Shown: in pieces, positions 11,199 through 24,588 of the stretch
Numbering within the stretch: the first letter of the stretch is position 1
Layout: every line of letters begins with the position of its first letter
Origin: [Phialemoniopsis] sp. UDSM-2020
Taxonomy: Eukaryota > Ascomycota > Sordariomycetes > Thyridiales > Thyridiaceae
NCBI GenBank assembly: GCA_018873225.1
Contig: JAEILZ010000004.1
Coordinates: forward strand, 868,001-932,000
Length of the DNA stretch: 64,000 bases
Direction of reading: 5' to 3'
Translations under genes and position numbers: made by a program
The notes under the pieces: model-generated
What the model saw: the letters and a program-made list of their open reading frames with translations, nothing else
What the model was told of the DNA's origin: nothing
Database searches by the model: none

Positions 11199-14100
11199 AT
11201 GGACCCGGTCACGGCGGTTGGGCTCTTGGCCTCGATCGTCCAGATAGCGGGCTTGGTCAAGAGCGTCGGCACCCGAATCGTCAGCTTCACCAAACAGACC
11301 AGCAATCTGGTCGATTACCTCCAGGCGTTCGACAACCATGCCAACACCATCATTCTCGCGTCGCACACAATCAAGGAGCATATTGAAGGCTCGTCGCGGG
11401 AATTTGGGCGCATTAAGCCCCTCGTCTCCCAATTGCTGCCCGCCGTCCTGGCGCATTGCCAGGCGGTGCACGCGATACTGAGCAAATACATGCCAAAGCC
11501 TGGGGACTCGACGCTAAAGAATCTATCGCTCGCGCTTCGGAGCTTCAAGAAGGACCGACGATTGCGAGATCTCATGGTCAGCATGAACAATGATGCGACA
11601 CAGCTGTCCATGGTGCTGAGCTGTCTCGGCTTGAAAGGGCAGACGACCAAGGAAGCGGCTGCCTCCTGGACCCATTTGGAGAGACGGACTATCTGGACTG
11701 TGCCGAACAGGCTCGTCAATCACTTCGTCGGTCAGGAGGTCTTGCTCTCCCGGATCGACAAGACGTTGGAGCCAAGCGAGAAGGCCGGTTCTACGCAGAG
11801 AATCGCCGTGCTGCACGGGATGGGAGGCCAGGGAAAGACCCAGCTGGCACTCCGGTATTGTGGGCTCTCCAAAGCAGCCAACAAGTATTCCGGGATCTTT
11901 TGGATTGATGCCACCAGCGAGGTCTCAGCCAGGCAGAGCTTCGAGGCATTGGCGGATGTTCTCAAGGCCGAGTGGCAGAGCTTTCAGGATGGGGGCAGCC
12001 GCATCAGTTACGTTTTGTCTCTGCTCGCGGAATGGCCGGAAGAATGGCTGATGGTGTTTGACAATTACGACAACCCCATGGACTTCAAAAACATCAGAGA
12101 GTTTATCCCTGCCTCTGAAAGAGGTTGCATCCTCGTGACGACGCGGAGCGCGCATGCACGGCGATTGACATCCGAAGACGCCCACTTTGTCGAGCTGGAC
12201 GGCATGGCCGAGGAGGATGCGGTGGACCTGCTTTACAAATCGAGCCATGTCGTACGCGAAGAAGAGCACGCCCAGCACGCAAAAGATATTGCCCGGCGCC
12301 TGGGGTACCTTCCGCTGGCCATTGATCAGGCAGGTGCATATCTGCTCGCTTCGGACAACTCCATCACCTTTGAGCAGTTTCTCTCGCACTACGAGGCGAA
12401 TCAGCGCAACATTCTCGAGTCCACGCCGGCTGTGTGGGACTATCTCGAGACGGGGACGTTGCCTGGGCAAGAAGAAATCACCAAGTCGGTCTTCACGACA
12501 TGGGAGTTGTCCATGCGTCTTTTGCAGGAGCAGCCGGATTCGGGCATGGCAAAATCGCAGGTCTTGACCCTGCTCGCCTACTTTGACGAGACGGACGTTT
12601 CGGAAGAGCTGTTCTCTAGTTCTTACAATGGAGTGGTACACAAAGAGGGCACTCCGCCGTGGTTGTCTATCTTCCTTGAAGGAGATTCATGGTCATCCAT
12701 TCAATTCGGAAAGATCATGGGCGAGCTCAAAGCATTGTCACTCATCTACTCCAAGACGCCACCGACCAAAGCCGATGATGGCTTTTGGCACGTTTCTCTC
12801 CACCCTCTCGTTAGAGACTGGGTGAGACTACGACAGAACGAAAGCCAAGCATCAGCCAGCTTCGCCTCGGCGTCCATCATGCTCTCCGCTACCGTACTGA
12901 AGCACTTACGGACGCCGGACGGCAAAAATATGTTTTTCGACCAAGTTCAAGATCCGCTATGGGGGTGCGGGTGGTATTCCTCGGAAGCATCCTTGAACCA
13001 GGCTTTCAGAGCGCACGTTAGAGTCTGGGAGCGAGCGATTCTGGCATCCAAGGAGGCCACTTTAACCTTTTTCGAAAGAAGCGACCCCTCTGAAAGATTG
13101 GTCGCCGAGTTTGTTCTCATGACGTTCCACTGGGAGGCTGATCCTGGCCATGTGATGGAGCAAAGCATGGCCCAACGACTCTGGAGAAAGTGTGAGGCGG
13201 ACGATGCCACTTCGGCAGTGACTAGGTATCAAGTGGGACTTCTGCACATGACCTGCCTCGACGACGCCGGCTATAGAGTGGAGGCTGTTGCTTTCTGCAG
13301 GGAGTTTCTCGAATACTGGCGTACGTATAAGAGAACAGATGCCGATATCATCGACTACGAAGCATGTGTAACTCATCAGTTGGTCGAGACTCTTGTCTCT
13401 CTGGGAACGACGAGCTGTGCCGTCGAGGCCGAAGAATTACTGGTGCAGCTTCAGAAGGACCACGGATCAAAGGACTATAGGGATAGTGCCTTGGCACAGG
13501 CAATCCCGCTGACGTACGGAAATTTGCTGATAGATCGCGGATCCCAGAGTGACTTTGACTTGGCCAAGGAAATGCTCGAGCCCTTCACAGGCAAGGGCGA
13601 GAATGCCTGGACAGCCGACGACCGCCGAGAGCGTTTGTCAATGGACCAATGGAGCAACTTGCTGAGGCTGAACGACCTGGACAACCAACTTCAACTGGCA
13701 CAGGAATGGGTGAACCTGTCCCAGGATCGCTATGGCAAGACGGATTGGAGGACACGAGATGCCTGGGTCAGGCTCAGCAACCACATGGAGTTCAACGGCA
13801 CCCCGGACGAAGCGATTACAATCTTCCAACGGCTCGTTTCGGAAATGCGGCACAACTATCCATCCGTCTTCAGACAGCTAGCCTCTTGTCTCTTCCGCCT
13901 CGGCGAGCTGACATGCGATAAGGACAAGCACGAAGAAGGCCAAAAGTATCTTTTGGAGTCGATCGAGATCAGAGGTAAGATCAACCCAGGCCTGAGGGAC
14001 TACCCAGGTCTGTACGCACTAGCTGCCCTATCGTTGTCCTACCTCGAATGCGGCCAGGACAGTCAGGCGGAGTCCCTCTGGGAGTTTATGTACAAGGAAG

Positions 14101-15128
14101 GCGAGGATGTGTTGGACTTTGACGCTGGGCTCGACCAGTATATCCGGAGATCGGGACGTGTTGCTGAGAGACGCGACATGGAGATGTTGAAGCTCGCTGC
14201 CAAGATACACGATGCGGGGATTGACATATTTGTCAGAGCAGCTCGGGACCAGCTCGATTCGGCGACCGAGTCCAAGCCTGCCGGCGATACGTCTCATGTT
14301 TTTGCAGGCCATACCGTGTCTGTCTTTGACAACGACCCAAAGCTCTTGTGGGAGGAGATTGGATCGTGGTCCGGATTCGAAATCCTCACCAAACGTCTCA
14401 TCATCTGCGCAAAAGCCCTTTCCTTTGCCCCGCAGGCAGGGACCATGGATAATGCAATTTTCGAATTTGAGAAGAACAAGGCAACTCTCTCGCCGGCTGT
14501 GATCCGCGGCTTTGTTCGCCGCGTCACGAGCTTGAGCACATGGATCGAGGATGATAAAAGCCTTCCCGAAAAGTATGCGACTTGGACTTACGAAACGGTC
14601 CGAGAGGCTTTTGGAGAGGAGGATGAGACGACTATTTATTGCCGCGATGTACTCGAGGGAGTTAAGAACGGACACTATAGCACACCGTGGTTCGGTAAGT
14701 AACTTCTCATCGGTCCGTCTTCGAGATTATAGCTGACGACATGAGGGACAGAACAAGGCAAGGACGAGGAGAAAAATGAACCTTCTGAGAGTGAAGGAAG
14801 TCAGACAAAGGATGAAGTTGAGGAGAACAAGGTCGAAAACGACGAAAGTGACGAGAAACACAGTGTCGATGGGCAGAAGGATGTAGACGAGGCGAGCGAA
14901 GCCGATGTGGCAAAGTTCGAAAGTGACAACAGCACTCTTGATGGACAGGAAGATGTCAATGACTCCTCGAGTCACAAGAGCCAGGCCGAAATCGAATTGG
15001 TCAGGACCCAAGATGAAGAAGTGTCTGCCGACCACGAAGAATCTACTGAAGCATCGTCACAGAGACGCTCATGGGCCGCGAGGCTTTCGCCACACCAGAT
15101 TCGAACCCGTTTCCGGCGACCGAGCTGA
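11199..15128 (+). CDS. NB-ARC/TPR STAND protein (NLR-like)
   Basis: Two exons, 11199-14694 and 14752-15128, give 1,290 aa; the intron is GTAAGT..CAG. The N-terminal domain (about residues 1-150) opens with MDPVTAVGLLASIVQIAG, the same type as in the ankyrin gene upstream. An NB-ARC ATPase follows: P-loop GMGGQGKTQLAL near residue 207, Walker B LMVFDN near 283, the sensor-like segment GCILVTTRS near 308, and the GLPL-type motif YLPLAIDQAGAYL near 369. The second half is alpha-helical with tetratricopeptide-like repeats (about 13200-14150). Exon 2 encodes a Glu/Asp/Lys-rich disordered tail ending in a basic segment. STAND ATPases of this kind act in fungi as ligand-sensing switches in heterokaryon incompatibility and cell death; the ligand here cannot be read from sequence. 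The P-loop looks intact. Confidence 0.9.
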
Positions 15129-15361
15129 GGACGACAGCCTGTTGCCATGAACAAAAACCGCAGGTTGCTCACAGAAGAAGCATGAGCATTAGAATAGTAA
15201 TCTTTGGTTCATGTTAGCGATAGTGTATAGATCCACGTATCTTTCGGAGATCATTGAAGTTAATAGGGGTATATACCACCGATAGATACAGGAAGAAGCC
15301 ACACATCCACCAACGCCCCCGTTCTCATACAACATTACGTAGTAAAGTCTTATCAAAGTAT

Positions 15362-18131
15362 CTACATCAGAAAGAAGACCGCACCAACACCAACCAGCAG
15401 CGAGCTGAAGTAGGCAACAGCCTTGTGTGCTCCAGCAACCACGACTGGAGTACCAGTGACCTGGCCCGTCGAGCCAGTGCCCGTGGCCCCATTACCACCA
15501 ACAGTGACGGTAGCGCTACCACCCTGCTGGAACGTCACGCCTCCGGGGCAGTCTCCCGCACACGGCAGGGGCTGATAGACCGTGACGTTCTCGCCGGGCA
15601 CAACAACACCAGTCCATTCCACGGCGCGGTACACAACCAGCGAGCCGCAAGCGCTACCGCTGCACCCAGCAGGTACGTACTGCCACCCGCCGACGCAGCT
15701 GCAAGCCCTGAGCACAAACACGAGCTCGCCAGGGCGCGGGCCGCCCACACACTCCTCGAAGAAATACCCAGCGCCATGGCAGAACCCGCTCGAGCACCCG
15801 GTCGCCGTCGTCGTAGCCGTAGCGAGCTCAGTCACGACCGCCGTGGCAGTGTTAGTCACGCTCTGCGTCTGCGTCCCCGGCACAACAGGCCCAACAGTCG
15901 GCGCAGTCGTCGGCGCAGTCGACGCAGGCGGCACCGCGGGGTCGTACTGGTAGATGGCCAGCAGCGCGTTGCTCGGCACGGTCCCCGCGGCCTGCCGGCG
16001 GCGGACGGGGGCGGACGCGGACGCGGTGCTGTTGGCGCGGTACCCGCCGCAGTTCTCGGACGGGTCGCCGGGGCAGGGCACGCTGCAGAGGTCGCGCGCG
16101 ACCTCAACGGTGCCGTCGTTGGTGTCGGCGCAGTAGCAGTCGGTGACGTGGACGCCCGCGAAGAGGTGGCCCGCGCAGGCGGCGGTGCACATCTCGAGGT
16201 CCATCTCGTCGCTTGAGACCTGGAAGAGGAACGAGGGGTAGTTATTCTCCGAGCCGGTGCAGCCCATGAAGACGAAGTCTGTGTTTACGCGAGCAGGGAA
16301 CGGGTTATTCGTCGTTGTTGGTGCGGCAGAGGAGGAAGAGGTCGTTGATGTGGGTGCGGTCGTCGTCGGTTGAGAAGACGACGGGGCGGAGGTACTCTCC
16401 AGCGAAGACGTCGGCTGGGATGACGAAGATGACGTCGAGGTGGATGTAGGAGATGAAGTCGGCGAGGATGTAGGCGAGCTCGTGGGGCTGGTGGTAGTGG
16501 AGGTTGTGGTGACGGGGACTGGGTTGCAGCCATTCTCGCCTTTACCGTGCACGCACTTGCAGTCAACGCAGATATCATTACCCAAAGGTCCCGAATCACA
16601 CTCCTCATCGGTTTCAGTCCAGAAGTTTCCGCAGATCGGGATGGGGTTGCAGACCGGGATCTCGAGGAAATCGCAGTTGATTCCACGGTCGCAGGCTGTG
16701 GTGCCGTTGGTTCCATATATGCACTTGCACTCTTCACTGCAGATTCCGTCGGAGATGGGATCACGCATCCGGGCGTGCACCAGACCACGACGAGTAGGCC
16801 TTCTCGTCTCGCAGTCCTCGCCGTCCTCTACGATGCCGTCGCCGCAGACCTGTCTGTGCGTGCAAGAGCCCGGAACGGGGCCGGCCGCATATCGACAGGT
16901 GCAGGTATCCGTGCAGGTGTCTCCGCCGTCGGGGCCCTCGTCGCATTCTTCATTGTTTCCTGCCTCCCAGACATAGTTGCCGCAGGCATTCAGGACGACA
17001 TTGCATTCAGTTGTCCCGGGGTTCAGTCCATTCACGCATTGGCAGTCCGGACTGCAGGTAGACCACGGCTTGTTCAGGAATATAGAGCCGGGATCGCACT
17101 CCTCGTACGGTGACTCGACCTGAGCGTCTCCGCAGACTGGCTTCTCCTTGCAAGACAAACCGGTGTCGTCGAGTCCATATTTGCATTTGCACGTGTTATC
17201 GCACAAATCGTTCCCTTGTGTTCCGGCATCACACTCCTCTCCAAAGTTGGATCCGACTTGGGAGTTGCCACAGCTGCTCAGAATCCAGGGACGGCTTAGG
17301 ACGTACGGAACTGATGCAGTAACACCGTTGGCGGCCAAGGCGTTGTTCGCCACGATGACCTCGCGGAATGCAGCCGGGCTGGCCGTAAAGACCATGGCGG
17401 CGGGGCAGGCCCACCCACCCAGCGCATCCTTGTCTATCTTGCCTTTCAGGATGTTGGCAGGGTCGACGAAGGACACGTCGGCCGCACAAGTGCCTAGCAT
17501 ATTGTTGGTTGGGTTCCTGACGGAGAACGAGCCGTAACCGGAAAGGTAGGGGAGGAGAAGAAGACCGCCAGTGCTGTGTTGGTAGTAGCACGAGAGGGAG
17601 AGATACAGCCCCGTGGACGGGCCCGACGTGACATAATCCAGAGCGTTTGAGACCCAAGCCAACAGGTCAACCTCGTTCACCGGAGTGTCCCAAGTTCTGC
17701 TGTTGTATTCTGCGGTGACGCTGGTGCCAGCGATGAAGAGATTGCCTGGAGTTATGGTGGACAGCTTGGCCGAGACCCCATTGGCCTTCAGGAAATCAAT
17801 GCTGGTGTCGTCGCAATCTCCCTTGTCCGAGATGACAATGGCGTTGAATGAGGTGAGGTAGTCATTGGGCAAGGTTGCAAAATACGACGACGGGACGGAC
17901 GAGACTAGCAGAATTCAGTCAGCTCCGTCAACTGTCAGCGGCAAAGTGTCGGCATGGATTCTTACCATCGTAACCGAGGTCATGAGCTATCTGGTTCTCG
18001 TAGCCTTTGTCTTTTCCTCCCTCAAAGGTATCGATGACGAGAATCTTCCTTTTGTTGATCGGTACGGGATCCGACGCAGCCAGGCCGACAATTCCGGCGG
18101 CCAGAAGCAGACAGCTAGCAGTGAGACGCAT
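15362..18131 (-). CDS. GPI-anchored cell-surface protein with cysteine-rich repeats and a WSC domain
   Basis: Two exons on the minus strand, 18131-17966 and 17904-15362, give 902 aa. It starts with a clear signal peptide (MRLTASCLLLAAGIVGLAAS). A globular N-terminal region of about 260 aa follows. Next come five cysteine-rich units, each starting CGN or CGD and most carrying an E-C-D-x-G core (CGNSQ, CGDAQ, CGNYV, CGDGI, CGNFW; about 17275 down to 16540). A Ser/Thr/Pro stretch for O-glycosylation is followed by a WSC-type domain (about 16280-16030; CTAACAG, CYCAD, ENCGGY), another Ser/Thr region with more cysteines, and a C-terminal hydrophobic tail typical of a GPI signal. It is probably an anchored wall or plasma-membrane protein; WSC domains bind wall polysaccharide in sensors of the Wsc family. 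Unit 4 is irregular and has CET in place of CDxG. No cytoplasmic tail is present, so this is not a classical Wsc sensor. Confidence 0.85.
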
Positions 18132-19096
18132 GATGCGAAGTCCAAGAGAGCCAAGGGCAGCCCTTGCCACGTACAAGCCGAAAGAGCGTATATGTCGAAA
18201 GAGTGTGACACAAAAGAGCCAAGATTGTGCGGCGGGCAAGTCACGCCTATTTGAACCGCCCATTCTACGTCCACCATCGTCAGAGGCTGCGGGTCGGCGT
18301 TGCGCCGACTTTGCCGGCCGACTTTGCGTACATGATTTCGAGGTCGTTTGCGCCTCGGAGACCCTGAAGCATGTGGTTTGGAATGGGGTCAAAACGTGGC
18401 TTTGGGAGCGCCCAAGGGTTCAAGCTTAGAACTGAGATATTGAGCGTTCCGAGAATGTTGACAAGCGAGGGCGCGTGGTCTAAGAAGCGACTAACACGGC
18501 CTTAGTGTCCTGTCACGACCTTGGCTGGAATGCTGGGACCCCGACACATCCGCGACGGCGTCTGCCTGACAGGGCCTACGGTCTCGCTAGCTTACAATCA
18601 TTTGCTCGAAATGTTTACCCTTATGCACCTCTTCTAGCAACTTTATCCGATGGGGTTTGCGTCTAATGCCCTCGAGGATAGAGGATAGGTAGTGCATGGT
18701 GGACCACCACTCATTTCAACTTCATTCCTCGATTGCTCTGTCCCAGACCAGCTCACCAGATTTCGCAATAGACGTGTTGATTAGGTCTAGTTCAAAACCT
18801 AACACCTTGGACCTAGATCAAATCCGCAGCACGCCGGCCTTTGGTCCTGGGCTGAAAGACCCGTTTTCGTCCATCTCGCTAAAGAAGAGAATGCATACCC
18901 TGATCTAGACAAATAGCAGATAGGATTGTGAGTTTGCTAGAAGCTATGATATTGTGCTATGTAGATCTCGCAAGGGGATTGTTCTCAGTGAGATATCGTC
19001 ACGGACGTCCTTCGATAGGCGCAGTCGATCAACAGGGACCCTTCGTTCTTACAAATCGCCACGGTGTCAAGCGTCTGCATACAATCTCATCCTTAT
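18132..19096. other. intergenic, no gene seen
   Basis: Promoter of the WSC gene (minus strand) and 3' flank of the aminotransferase. Only short frames occur, and no repeat or RNA gene is recognised. Confidence 0.5.
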
Positions 19097-20589
<1,493 letters not shown>

Positions 20590-20990
20590 CTTCGCTTGGA
20601 TGACAGTCACCGTGCCGAGCTGGTAAACTATGTAGTCGTGCTTAATAGAGTGTCAGACAACTCGTCCGCCCAGGCAAGGAAGAGTAGTGTATGTCTTTCA
20701 AAGAGATTCTGATGTTTGATACAAGCCAGTCCCGCTTACGACCCTGAACACGGGCCCGGGCGGGGCAATGTCGTTGGTGAACATCGGAAGGACAATCGGA
20801 CTTGGTGGGGCTCGGTTGCGGCCCGCTCCCGAGCCGATCCTCGCATTGTTCACCAGACTGTTTCGCGGACGGTCTTGGATAGCAAGGCTCTGAAGACACT
20901 CGAGAGGATAGTAGCAATGAAGAAGTTGCCATCAAGTCATTGTGCCATGAAACTAATATGATAAGAGTGTTCCTCTTTCGTTCCCGTGTC
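20590..20990. other. intergenic, no gene seen
   Basis: Promoter of the aminotransferase and 3' flank of the Zn2Cys6 gene. No feature is recognised. Confidence 0.5.
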
Positions 20991-23562
20991 CTAGGCTAAC
21001 CTCCCTGTGAAGACCTTTTCAATTTCCGCCCAGTCCGATTCATCCACTCCTGTCAAGGGCAAATTTGGGTCATTGAAACTTTCATAGATCCCATCTGCTT
21101 CCATGTCGAGGTCCAGGAAGTTGTTGCCTTTCTCAAAGTCGACAATGTACGACATCGGTACTTCATCAAACTGCATGCCCAACTGCCCATCGCCGGCGTC
21201 TCCCTCATTGGTGCCTGGTACCAAAGCCATTTCTTGTTGGTCTTGGGTTACCAATGTGCTCTCTCCAAAGGATGCCTGATTGCTATTTAGGCTGTCAGAA
21301 GCGGCGGAGTAGCCTGGTTCCTCTGGTCGAGGGAGCCCTGGCCAGATATAACTGCAGAACTGGCGAATATCCCGCAGTCGTTGCTCTGCCGCCTTGTTGC
21401 CTGCGTGCGAAAGATAGACAAACACGTCCATAGCCTGTTCGAGCTCGGGCGGCATGCTGGTCATGTGTTGTACACCGTCCAGAAAGCCGAACATTACCAG
21501 TGTCAAGGCGGCAGAAAATGTGGCGTCCAGATCGAAGAATCCAAACCGTGCTACGGGAATAGTGAGATGATTTTCTTGTAAGCAATGTTATGAGACACGT
21601 ACCTATCAAACGTTTCTTATGAAGGCCATGCAGTATTCGTACGCTCTTGACTGCAGACTCCTTACTCAACATGCAAAGGCGATCGACCACTGGAGAAGTA
21701 GCATCCATCGCTGTGTGCGCGGAAGTTGCCGTCACCTTCTCCTTGACCCTTTGCAAAAGAATCGGCCTCGTGCAGAGAATGATCGCCTGAAACAGCATCA
21801 GGTACAAGGATCCGCCGGTCCTTGTGACAGAAGGAGACGGCGAAGCGAGGTCGATACTGTGCTCAGATGAGATCGACTGGCCGATCTCAAACAAGGTGTT
21901 GAGGATATTCTGCACCTTGTGTACAAGGTCCGACTGGGTGAGAGAGGTGTTGCCGTACAGTGCTAAATGCGAAGTCAGCTACTTGATCATATGTGCTCAT
22001 CATGATGATAGAGACCTACAAGTCATGATATCTCCCGTAGCGCGTGCGATCCTGACATTCACAATGATGGCATGCGGTGACGGGAAACCTGGAGCGTCCT
22101 GCGGGAGCTCAGTGAAGATTTGGCGATCGTCTGCGGCTACTGGCAGACCTAGGTCAGCCGAGAATCGTCTGTTCGAAGGTTAGCAGACGTTTATGAACAA
22201 ACCAACTGTCCTACATACCGGTCAAGCATGAAGACTGTCCACCACAGCCGTACCCGATGTGCTCTCTGTGATGGAAGACAGTCCAGTTGCTCATCATAAG
22301 TGAGAGCACATCCTAGGGTTAGGGCCAGTCGCACAGCGATGCCGATCTGGGTCGAAGAAAGTTAGAAAGTGACAAGACATGTAGCAAGGTCCCTGGTCCC
22401 CGTCGTGTACTTACGTGGAAATATGCCTCGTATTTCCGCTCGCGCCATCGCAAGTTCAACGCAACCAAGGCTATGATCTCGACAGCAATGATGCCATGAT
22501 CACTCATAAGGTGCATCGGGGGCATCAAACGCATAGCCTCTGCAAAGTAGTCGAGCCCATGCGGAGTATCGACTTCGGTGTCAAAGTCCATGAGCTTCCC
22601 CATGGCCATGACTAATAAGTACTGAACAAACCAGATTGAGTCCATGGTTTGCTGCCGCGACGTTTCGTTCCGAAAGAGCGTGGTCATGGTATCAGCAAAA
22701 GCTCGAGAATCAAAGAAATGTTGGTTCACTCCTAGCCACGTAAGAAAAAGGTTCAGGAGATGCTGCGACTCCGCTTGCGACGGTAGGCGGGCCTGTGGCG
22801 CATTCTGCAAGATACTTGTCAGTGTGTCCTTTGGTGCCGGGGCTGACGCAGAAGGCCTCATCTGCGGCCTGTCTGATGCTAGGTGTATTCGAGGATCCAA
22901 GGGATCTTCGCCCTGGGTTTGCCGCAAGAGAGAACGAACACGAAGCTCAAATGCTGGGCCGGATGCTCGTTCCGTCGGGACTTCATGCTGTCAGCAACAT
23001 TGAACAAGGCAATTTGAGTGGAAGGGTTTGGCGGACCTGAGCTTGCAGGAGAGAGATTCTCGATGTTTCGGGCGGCATGACTTGAGGGTGTGCTACCGGG
23101 CTGTGATCCTGGAGTTGCGCCTTGGGGGAAAGCACTGCCTAGACATGTAGAAAGAGAAGTTTAGATCACGACCAAAACTAACTTAGCACCAGTGAGTGTT
23201 TGCAGAAAAAAACCTACCAGGCCTTGTGCTGGCAACGCTCTTGATCTGCTCCTCTTGATTCTTGATAGTGGTCAAAAGACCTTGAACATAGCTATACAAT
23301 TGGCTTAGCGGTCATGAAAGGCTGGCTAGCATGTGTCAGTATTAACTTACGAGTCCGAATACTTGGCTCGGCCTGGTACCGAGAACGAGCATTGTATCTT
23401 GTGCCGGACGCAAGTCCTGCAGGGGCATTCTCCAGAGCACTTAACCTTGCGACGGCGACATTGGACGCAACTATGAGTTTTGTTAGCTCAATAACGTGTA
23501 CAATAGCTAGATTTGAGTACTCACGCACTCGCCGACCGCGATGTTGCCGGCTGGGGAGCCAT
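20991..23562 (-). CDS. Zn2Cys6 transcription factor with fungal-specific regulatory domain
   Basis: Nine exons on the minus strand give 698 aa: 23562-23525, 23470-23351, 23291-23218, 23138-23037, 22980-22415, 22346-22219, 22168-22020, 21962-21603 and 21550-20991. All phases agree; the acceptor at 22981 (after CATGAAG) is the least certain. A zinc cluster sits at the N-terminus: cysteines at about residues 14, 17, 24, 30, 33 and 40 (C-x2-C-x6-C-x5-C-x2-C-x6-C) with the basic run RRRKVK. A linker of likely coiled-coil character follows (QGLLTTIKNQEEQ). The middle carries the fungal transcription-factor regulatory domain, including RVRLWWTVFMLDR. The C-terminus is acidic and may be an activation region. 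Nuclear; targets are unknown. The first coding exon is only 38 nt. Confidence 0.88.
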
Positions 23563-24588
23563 GATGGAAGGCTCGGCTGGTTTCCGGGGCACGCGCCCCG
23601 CGTGTCAAATTTATGACCGAGCTCGCGCGCGTGTGCAGCCACACCCTGGCACCTGCAGATCCTTTGCCGGAGGGATATGATACAAGCAGACTCGATCTTT
23701 TGTGGGACGCAATTTTGTGGCACAGACACACTTGCTTCAAGGTAAACTTTCTATGACTGACATGGTTTCGTTTTGTTTGGCGTCGGAGTCAAATGCCGCA
23801 AGTCTGTGAATGGCACGTGATGTGTTTTTCTGCAAACTAAGCATTTTTCGGGTAAGTTCCGAACCTGTGCTCAAACTCGGATTTAAGCCGAGGAGACTTG
23901 ACGGCGAATGAGGTGGAGTCCAACACAACACCCTCAAAAGCGCCATCACCACTTCTGGCCTGCATTGCTATCATAAAGTACAGATCGTCCATCTCTGTGG
24001 CGCTGAGCCTGGTGTGGGTTAAGTCTTCCTGGAATTGACCACAGGTTGACCAGTTGGCCCAGCCTGTCAAGTTTGGGCAGCAAAAAGGTTAGGCTGCAAA
24101 CAATTCTGCACATTTTCAGCCGTTCGCGTGCATGCAGAATGACGAGGCGCTGGTTCTCTGAAACGTGAACAACGCTTCTTCGACAGCTCACAAAGTGTGG
24201 GTGGGGCTGTTTACTCTGCGAAGTGCCCCGAAAAGAAATCATAGGTGTGCGCGAGACTCGCAGATAAACGTCGCCATGTCACCCATGCAAGGCTTACAAC
24301 CTGCCCTGAGGAGTTCAGTCGCTGTGAAACACACCGAAGGGCATCCAAAAAGGGCACCCAAGACGGGCACCGCAGAAGGGCACTCAAAAGGGGCACCCGG
24401 GAACAGCACTTGGTGTCTGGGCTACTCACGCACGTCCTCAGTTCATTTCCAAATTTTGCGAGGCTTGTTCAGCTCGCCCCCAAAAGCCAGCTTCGTCGCA
24501 GTCCAAACTTTGCAAAGTTTCCCCTGCACTTACACACTACTCTATGCTCATTGATATCTGATCAAAATTATTCTCCACAAGCTTTGAT
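23563..24588. other. intergenic with 13-bp tandem array
   Basis: Between the Zn2Cys6 gene (minus) and the C2H2 gene (plus). The notable content is the tandem array at 24336-24400, listed separately. Another GGGGCAC is seen in reverse orientation near 24209. No gene is recognised. Confidence 0.5.
24336..24400. repeat. 13-bp tandem array carrying GGGCAC, five units
   Basis: Five head-to-tail 13-bp units share the core GGGCAC (first unit GGGCAT). The cores begin at 24339, 24352, 24365, 24378 and 24391, exactly 13 bp apart. Consensus unit: RAAGGGCACYCAA-like. A 13-bp period is not a multiple of three, so it is not a coding repeat. It lies about 200-250 bp upstream of the first candidate start of the C2H2 gene and is probably promoter DNA or a minisatellite. 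Confidence 0.85.

Noticed and set aside
15254..16216. 320-codon plus-strand frame opposite the WSC gene
   Set aside because: Opposite a well-supported secreted protein; basic, low-complexity composition without recognisable motifs.
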